From assembly GCF_001751365.1 (NCBI RefSeq), contig NZ_LJGT01000038.1, positions 298,466 through 362,465 of the forward strand: a DNA stretch of 64,000 bases, in the 5' to 3' direction. This stretch comes from Streptomyces abyssalis (lineage in GTDB: Bacteria; Actinomycetota; Actinomycetes; Streptomycetales; Streptomycetaceae). This document shows, in pieces, positions 59,304 through 64,000 of the stretch. Made by a program: the position numbers and the translations under genes. How positions within the stretch are numbered: the stretch's first letter is position 1; every line of letters begins with the position of its first letter. A model generated the notes under the pieces. The model saw nothing but the letters and a program-made list of their open reading frames with translations. It ran no database searches and was not told the DNA's origin.

Positions 59304-61685
59304 TCACCGGTCCCGGTCGGCCCCCGGCCCGTCGGTACGGCCGGGCCGCTCCGGACCTTCCGTCCCCGCCGCCGGACCGACCGTGCCGCCCAGGCCGCTC
59401 GTGTCCGGGCAGGTCGTACCGCGGGGCAGCTTGTAAGGCGCCGCCAGCCGGTACGTGCCGGGGCGCGGGGCATCCAGCAGGGTCCAGGTGTCCGTCACCG
59501 GCTCCTCCTCGCCGGGCGGCGGCGATCCGCCCACCCGCGGCTCGGCCTTGCGCAGACAGCCCTGAAGGTTCGGCCTGCCCGGCGCCGGTGCCTCGATGCG
59601 GCGGCCCCCCGCGTCGACCAGGCCGAGCCACGGCGACCACGGAATCCGTACGAGGACCGCTCCGCGCTCCCGCACCCTCACCTTCACCTGGCCCGCACCC
59701 GCGTGCTCCACGGTCGCGGGCGGCTCGGCCAGGGGCAGCGGGTCGGCGACGCGGAAGAGCCGCCAGTGCACGCCGCTCCAGACCTCCTTCAGATAGGGCT
59801 GCCCCGCACGGACGATCTCGGCCTCCTCCTTGCCCGCACCGTCCGGAGGCGAGGAGGGCAGCACCACGTAACGCACCGCCCAGCGCCGCAGCCACTCGTG
59901 GTAACTCTTCGCGGTCAGACCGCCGTTCTCGTAGAAGACGGGATTGCGGTCGAGGTCGGCCTGCCTGTTCCAGCCGCGGGCGAGATTGACGTACGGAGCG
60001 AGTGCCGAGGCCTCACGGTGGCTTCGTACGGGCACGACCTCCACCCGTCCGCGGGTGGCGTCGACTCGTTTCAACTGCTGTACCAGCGGGCGCAGTTCCT
60101 TCGTCCAGGCGTCGTCAGGGGTCGTCGCGAACACGTCGTACGAGGGCTTGCCGAGCTGCCAGCCCGCCGCCACGACCAGCGCGACGATCATCGCCACCCC
60201 CCGCCGGGACCGCCAGTGGCGCACCACGAGCGGGGCCGCGGCCAGCAGGATGACCACGCCGAACAGCAGGCTGAGACGCTCCACGTTCGACCCGACCTGC
60301 GAAGGGATCAGCCAGGTCAGCACCACGCCCACCGAGTACACCAGTGCCCCGAGCCGCACGGTGCGCCACGAGCGGGGCACGAACAGAAAGGCCGACACGG
60401 CGCCGGCGAGCGGGAAGAGCACCGACCACCACGGGATCGGCTGCAGCCCCTGGAAGGGGAAGAAGACCGCGGAGAGGGCCACCACGACGGGCGGCGTGAC
60501 GGCGAGCGAGTACGCGGCCTGGCGGCGCCGGTCGAGGAAGAGCGCGGCCGCGACGACTTCGAGGAAGAGCCCGGCGACGGGGCTGCCCGTCGTCGCGAGC
60601 GCCGCGAGCACAGCCGCTGCCGCGCCCCGCGCGTACCGCCACGTGCCCGCGCTGCGCCACCAGCGCTGCGGCCAGGCCCACACCATCGCGACCGCCCCGA
60701 GCGCGAAGAGCACACCGAGGGCGAAGGTCACGCGCCCCGAGGCGGCGTTGCAGGTGAAGGAGAAGGCGCCCCACAGGGCGGGGAGGAGCGGCTTGTGCAG
60801 CACGCGCCGGAGGATCAGCGCCAGCAGACCGGAGGAGAGGATTCCGGCCAGCATCAGGGTGCTGCGCACCCCCAGCCACGCCATGAGGTACGGCGAGATC
60901 ACGCTGTACGAGAAGGGGTGCAGCCCTCCGTACCAGGCCAGGTTGTACGCGGAATCCGGGTGCTCCCTGACGAACTCGGCCCACGCGTCCTGCGCCGCGA
61001 GGTCGCCGCCGCCGCTGGCGAGCAGCCACAGCCACAGCAGATGCAGGACGGTCGCCAGCAGTACGGGGGCGGCCACCGGGTGACGCAGCGGCTCGACCGC
61101 GAGACGCCGTGCCCGGGACCGACGGCGGGGAGCGGCGGGAGCGGGTGCGGGCGCCGCAGCGGGGGCGGCGGCCGGCGAACCGGGGCGCGGGGCGCCCTCG
61201 CGGTCCTGACCGGGGTCCTGACCGGGGCCGTCGTCGGGGTGCGGGCCGGGGTGCGGGTCGCGGTCCGGGCCGGGAAGTTCTGGAGGGCGGCGGTCGCCGG
61301 GCTGGCCGAGGGGAACGGGGTGACCGGGATGGCCCAGGTGGCCGGGATGGCCGGGGCGGCCCGGGCGCAGCGTGTCGCGCTCGTTCGCGGGCGCGTCCGG
61401 ACGGGCATCGGTCGCCGCACGTGTGTGCTGGTCGGCGGCGGTACGGGGCAGCGCCCCGGGGTAGGCCGCTGCGTTGCGCCCGTCGCCCGAGGTCCTGCGG
61501 GAGGGGCGCGACGCGGTACGCCCGTGCTCCCGCGTACCGCCGCGGGTCCGGGCGGCCGCGCTTTCACGGCTCTCCCCGCCGGCGTCCGGGTCCGCTCCCC
61601 GCCTCGGCCCGGGTACGGTGCCCCGCTCCGTCCCGGGGACGTACTCGTCCCCGGGCGCTATGCCGGCGTCGTCACCTTCCGGCAT
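59304..61685 (-). CDS. Large multi-spanning membrane protein (GT-C-like)
   Basis: A 793-residue protein. The first 190 or so residues are disordered, rich in Pro, Gly, His and Asp, with a repeat of the type GHPGHLGHPGHP. About 11 membrane spans follow, beginning PVAAPVLLATVLHLLWLWLLA. A large extracellular C-terminal domain is beta-rich (HAGAGQVKVRVRERGAVLVRIPWSPW). The first loop, with HPDSAYNLAWYGGLHPFSYSVISP, is typical of actinobacterial GT-C-like membrane proteins, possibly glycosyltransferases. AGGAGCC precedes the ATG. Function is unknown. Confidence 0.65.
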   Translation of the reverse strand: MPEGDDAGIAPGDEYVPGTERGTVPGPRRGADPDAGGESRESAAARTRGGTREHGRTASRPSRRTSGDGRNAAAYPGALPRTAADQHTRAATDARPDAPANERDTLRPGRPGHPGHLGHPGHPVPLGQPGDRRPPELPGPDRDPHPGPHPDDGPGQDPGQDREGAPRPGSPAAAPAAAPAPAPAAPRRRSRARRLAVEPLRHPVAAPVLLATVLHLLWLWLLASGGGDLAAQDAWAEFVREHPDSAYNLAWYGGLHPFSYSVISPYLMAWLGVRSTLMLAGILSSGLLALILRRVLHKPLLPALWGAFSFTCNAASGRVTFALGVLFALGAVAMVWAWPQRWWRSAGTWRYARGAAAAVLAALATTGSPVAGLFLEVVAAALFLDRRRQAAYSLAVTPPVVVALSAVFFPFQGLQPIPWWSVLFPLAGAVSAFLFVPRSWRTVRLGALVYSVGVVLTWLIPSQVGSNVERLSLLFGVVILLAAAPLVVRHWRSRRGVAMIVALVVAAGWQLGKPSYDVFATTPDDAWTKELRPLVQQLKRVDATRGRVEVVPVRSHREASALAPYVNLARGWNRQADLDRNPVFYENGGLTAKSYHEWLRRWAVRYVVLPSSPPDGAGKEEAEIVRAGQPYLKEVWSGVHWRLFRVADPLPLAEPPATVEHAGAGQVKVRVRERGAVLVRIPWSPWLGLVDAGGRRIEAPAPGRPNLQGCLRKAEPRVGGSPPPGEEEPVTDTWTLLDAPRPGTYRLAAPYKLPRGTTCPDTSGLGGTVGPAAGTEGPERPGRTDGPGADRDR

Positions 61686-61784
61686 CTGCGGCTCCTGCGA
61701 TCGGCACTGCGCTCTCCCCCGTACGGCTCGGCCCGCCTCACCCGCTGTGAGCCGGGCCCCTCTCACCGGGCCATGCCACCCGGA

Positions 61785-64000
61785 TCACAAGATCCTGGTC
61801 AACTTGGCTCCGAAGCCCGGCTCGCTCATGTCTTCCTTCAGCGTGACCGGGACCCTCACCTGGCCGGGTCCGTCGCCGACAGTCAGCGTGCCGGCCCTGT
61901 CGCCCGCCTTCCCCTCGTGCGGCAGCGCATCGCCGCCGTCCGTGAGTCCGAGCTTCACCTTCAGCCCGGACCAGCCGACCGCAGAGACGTCCCGGGAGGC
62001 GACCACGGGTGTCCTGCCGCCGAGCTGGTCGTCGACGTAACCCACGACCTCGCCCTTCTGCACGACCTTCTGCGCCCGCAGCGAGTCCTGGGCGGTGTCG
62101 ATGAGCTTCTTGCTCTCGCGGAGCACAGTGTCGAGTATCGACGGCTCGTACTGCCCGAGTACCGCTCCGATGATCAACTGCTCGGTGCCGCCGACCTTCT
62201 TCTCCGCGGCGAACAGCAGGTTGCCGCCGGCCTTCGTCGTCGTACCGGTCTTGATGCCGACGACTCCGTCGAGCGGGACGAGCTTGTTCCAGTTGCCGTG
62301 CTGCTCACCCTTGGCGTCCTTGTAGCCGGGGAGCCGCACGGTCTCGCGGAAGAGGTCGATCCCCATCGCCTTCTTCGCGAGCTTCACCTGGTCGGAAGCG
62401 GTGCTCACGGTGGAGGACGTCAGACCGCTGGGATCGGTGTACTTGGTGTTCTTCATCCCGAGATCCTCGGCGGCCGCGTTCATCTTCTTCGCGAACGCCT
62501 TCTCCGACCCCGCGTCCCAACGGGCGAGCAGCCGGGCCACGTTGTTCGCAGAAGCGATCATCACCGCCTGGACGGCCTCCCGTTCGGAGAGCGTGTCGCC
62601 CTTCTTCACCTCGACGGTCGACTCGTTCTGCGCACTGAGGCCCGCCTCGTCCTCCGCCTTCTGGTCGACGGGGATCTTCGCGCCCTTCGACCCCTTCTTG
62701 ACGGGGTGGTCCCGGAGGATCACGTACGCGGTCATCACCTTCGCCACGCTCGCGATCGGCACCGGCTTCTGCTTGCCGGACGTACCGAACGAGCCGAGGC
62801 CCTGCACGTCCAGCGCCGCCTGCCCCTCGGAGGGCCACGGCACGGAGGGCTTCGGCCCCTGGAAGCTGTAGGTCGGCTGGGCCGACAGGGACAACTCCGG
62901 CTCCGGCAGCGGTCGTACGGCCTGTGCGATGGCGAAGAGGACCACCAGCACGACGACCAGAGGCGTCCAGATCTTGACCCGGCGCACCGCCGTACGCAGC
63001 GGAGTCTCCGGCGGCGGCGGGGTGTTGGTGAGCTGGGCGAGCAGGTCGAGCGGCGCCTGGTCGGGCCGCACCTGCTGCCGCGTCAGCTCGGCCTCGGTGA
63101 GCTTCGGCGACTCGGCCTCGGGGGGCAGCTCACCCGCGGTGGGCTTGCCCTCGGGCTTCGGCGGTACGACGGGAGCGGAGGGCGTGCGCTTGGCGCTCGG
63201 CGGCGCGTCGGCGGAACGGAGGGGCACGAACTGGCTCGTGCGCTCCGACTCCGACTCCGACTCGGGCTTCGCCTCGGTCCTGGACTCCGACTCGGGCTTC
63301 GGCTCGGGCTTCGTGTCGGTCCTGGATTCGGTCCCGGGCTTCGGCTTCGACTCGGGCTCGGCCGCGGGGGACTTCGACGTCGGCTCGGATTCCGTGGACT
63401 TGGAGTCCGTGGACTTGGAGTCCGTGGACGTGGACTCCGCGCTCTTCGGCCCGGTCCCGGACCCGGCCTCGTCACCGCCGTCCGTGCGGGGCTTCACGAA
63501 GCCCGCCACCCGTGGGTCGACCGGCTTTGCCGGCTTTGCTTCTGCGTCCTCCTTGCCGCGCGCCTCGCTGCCCTTGCCGGGCTCCACGGTTCGGAACGCG
63601 GTCGTCGGCTGGTCGACGCGGCCGTTCCCGCTCTTCTCCGGCGGGCTCTTCTTCCCGGTCTTCCCGGTCGCGGAATCGTCCGCCCGGACCGTGCGGAACG
63701 CGGCCGTGGGCTCGTCGATCCGTTCGGTGTCCTGTCCCGCCTGCCCGTCAGGCTCGCCGGACCCGTCCGGATCGCCCGCGGTTTCGCGGCCCTGCCCGGG
63801 CTCCGCCTCGCCGGCGGCTGGCTCCCGCTCGCCGGGGTCCTCGCCCCGCTCCTCGTCGCGGCGACCGTCCCGGCTCTCGCCGTGAGCTCCGGAGCGGTCC
63901 TCCTTCCCGGCGGATCGCGCAGAGTCTTCCGCTTCGTCGGCCGCTTTGTCCGCCTTCTCTGTCTTTGCTGCTGCTTCTTCGGTTGCGGCGGATTTGCCCG
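61785..64000 (-). CDS. D-alanyl-D-alanine carboxypeptidase (peptidase S11), N-terminus beyond window
   Basis: The frame is open from the right edge to a stop at 61785, at least 738 residues. A long cytoplasmic region, rich in Glu, Asp, Lys and Ser, contains two copies of D-(E/Q)-P-T-(A/T)-AFRTV and Ser-Lys-Ser-Thr/Asp runs. One span (PLVVVLVVLFAIAQAV) leads to an extracellular S11 domain with SVAKVMTAYVI (SxxK), SANN (SxN) and GIKTGTTTKAG (KTG). It trims peptidoglycan stem peptides. No start codon is visible inside the window. Confidence 0.88.
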   Translation of the reverse strand, partial: GKSAATEEAAAKTEKADKAADEAEDSARSAGKEDRSGAHGESRDGRRDEERGEDPGEREPAAGEAEPGQGRETAGDPDGSGEPDGQAGQDTERIDEPTAAFRTVRADDSATGKTGKKSPPEKSGNGRVDQPTTAFRTVEPGKGSEARGKEDAEAKPAKPVDPRVAGFVKPRTDGGDEAGSGTGPKSAESTSTDSKSTDSKSTESEPTSKSPAAEPESKPKPGTESRTDTKPEPKPESESRTEAKPESESESERTSQFVPLRSADAPPSAKRTPSAPVVPPKPEGKPTAGELPPEAESPKLTEAELTRQQVRPDQAPLDLLAQLTNTPPPPETPLRTAVRRVKIWTPLVVVLVVLFAIAQAVRPLPEPELSLSAQPTYSFQGPKPSVPWPSEGQAALDVQGLGSFGTSGKQKPVPIASVAKVMTAYVILRDHPVKKGSKGAKIPVDQKAEDEAGLSAQNESTVEVKKGDTLSEREAVQAVMIASANNVARLLARWDAGSEKAFAKKMNAAAEDLGMKNTKYTDPSGLTSSTVSTASDQVKLAKKAMGIDLFRETVRLPGYKDAKGEQHGNWNKLVPLDGVVGIKTGTTTKAGGNLLFAAEKKVGGTEQLIIGAVLGQYEPSILDTVLRESKKLIDTAQDSLRAQKVVQKGEVVGYVDDQLGGRTPVVASRDVSAVGWSGLKVKLGLTDGGDALPHEGKAGDRAGTLTVGDGPGQVRVPVTLKEDMSEPGFGAKLTRIL

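Noticed and set aside
1..64000. tRNA, rRNA genes or CRISPR arrays
   Set aside because: I saw no cloverleaf with a TTCRANY loop, no rRNA-like conserved stretches and no regular repeat-spacer pattern; a dedicated scan was not possible.

Overview
The base composition (roughly 70% G+C, strong third-position G/C bias), many GTG/TTG starts, tight ATGA/GTGA overlaps and the gene families (a conservon, DUF574 methyltransferases, a Streptomyces subtilisin inhibitor, carboxylic acid reductase) point to the chromosome of a Streptomyces or close relative. Both window edges cut genes: a benzoyl-CoA epoxidase gene on the left and a D-Ala-D-Ala carboxypeptidase gene on the right.

Left part (1-8.9 kb): the end of a box-type aerobic benzoate operon (boxB end, benzoate-CoA ligase, TrxR-like ferredoxin reductase, 7Fe ferredoxin, amidohydrolase). 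Its last gene, a gamma-carbonic-anhydrase/PaaY-like protein, is split by about 1.65 kb of lower-G+C DNA holding an integrase tail, a Nudix gene, a broken small gene and imperfect direct repeats. An epoxide hydrolase and an MHS-family aromatic-acid-type transporter follow. At 9.2-12.7 kb is a small accessory island: a SAM methyltransferase diverging from a GntR/UTRA regulator, two matching inverted-repeat operators, three tiny genes and a PIMT/graspetide-type methyltransferase.

Middle (13-28.4 kb): a complete carboxylic acid reductase, a secreted metzincin-like protease, a secreted beta-propeller diverging from a TetR regulator over a 30-bp palindrome, an EHN-type epoxide hydrolase, a phage-like lysin / membrane coiled-coil / collagen-like trio, a FUSC-like membrane protein, aconitase and a PPOX-fold enzyme.

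At 28.5-36.4 kb a conservon (cvnA-B-C-D) runs through overlapping starts into two cytochrome P450 genes, and then into a polyprenyl diphosphate synthase and a UbiA-type prenyltransferase: a G-protein-like signalling set joined to a likely terpenoid pathway. From 37 to 48.5 kb lie two paralogous DUF574 methyltransferases, a two-component system, a CapA-like lipoprotein, a secreted 5'-nucleotidase, a secreted phospholipase A2 and an MFS exporter, many separated by clear hairpin terminators.

The most interesting locus is 49.6-56.6 kb: a 67-residue peptide with a double-glycine leader and a cysteine-free core, followed by a HlyD-like adaptor, a C39-peptidase ABC exporter and a second NHLM-type ABC protein with a repeat-rich amino terminus. 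No modifying enzyme is visible, so it looks like an export-only or remotely modified peptide system. The right end holds a DHFR-like reductase, a subtilisin inhibitor, a glyoxalase-like protein, a large multi-spanning membrane protein and the carboxypeptidase.
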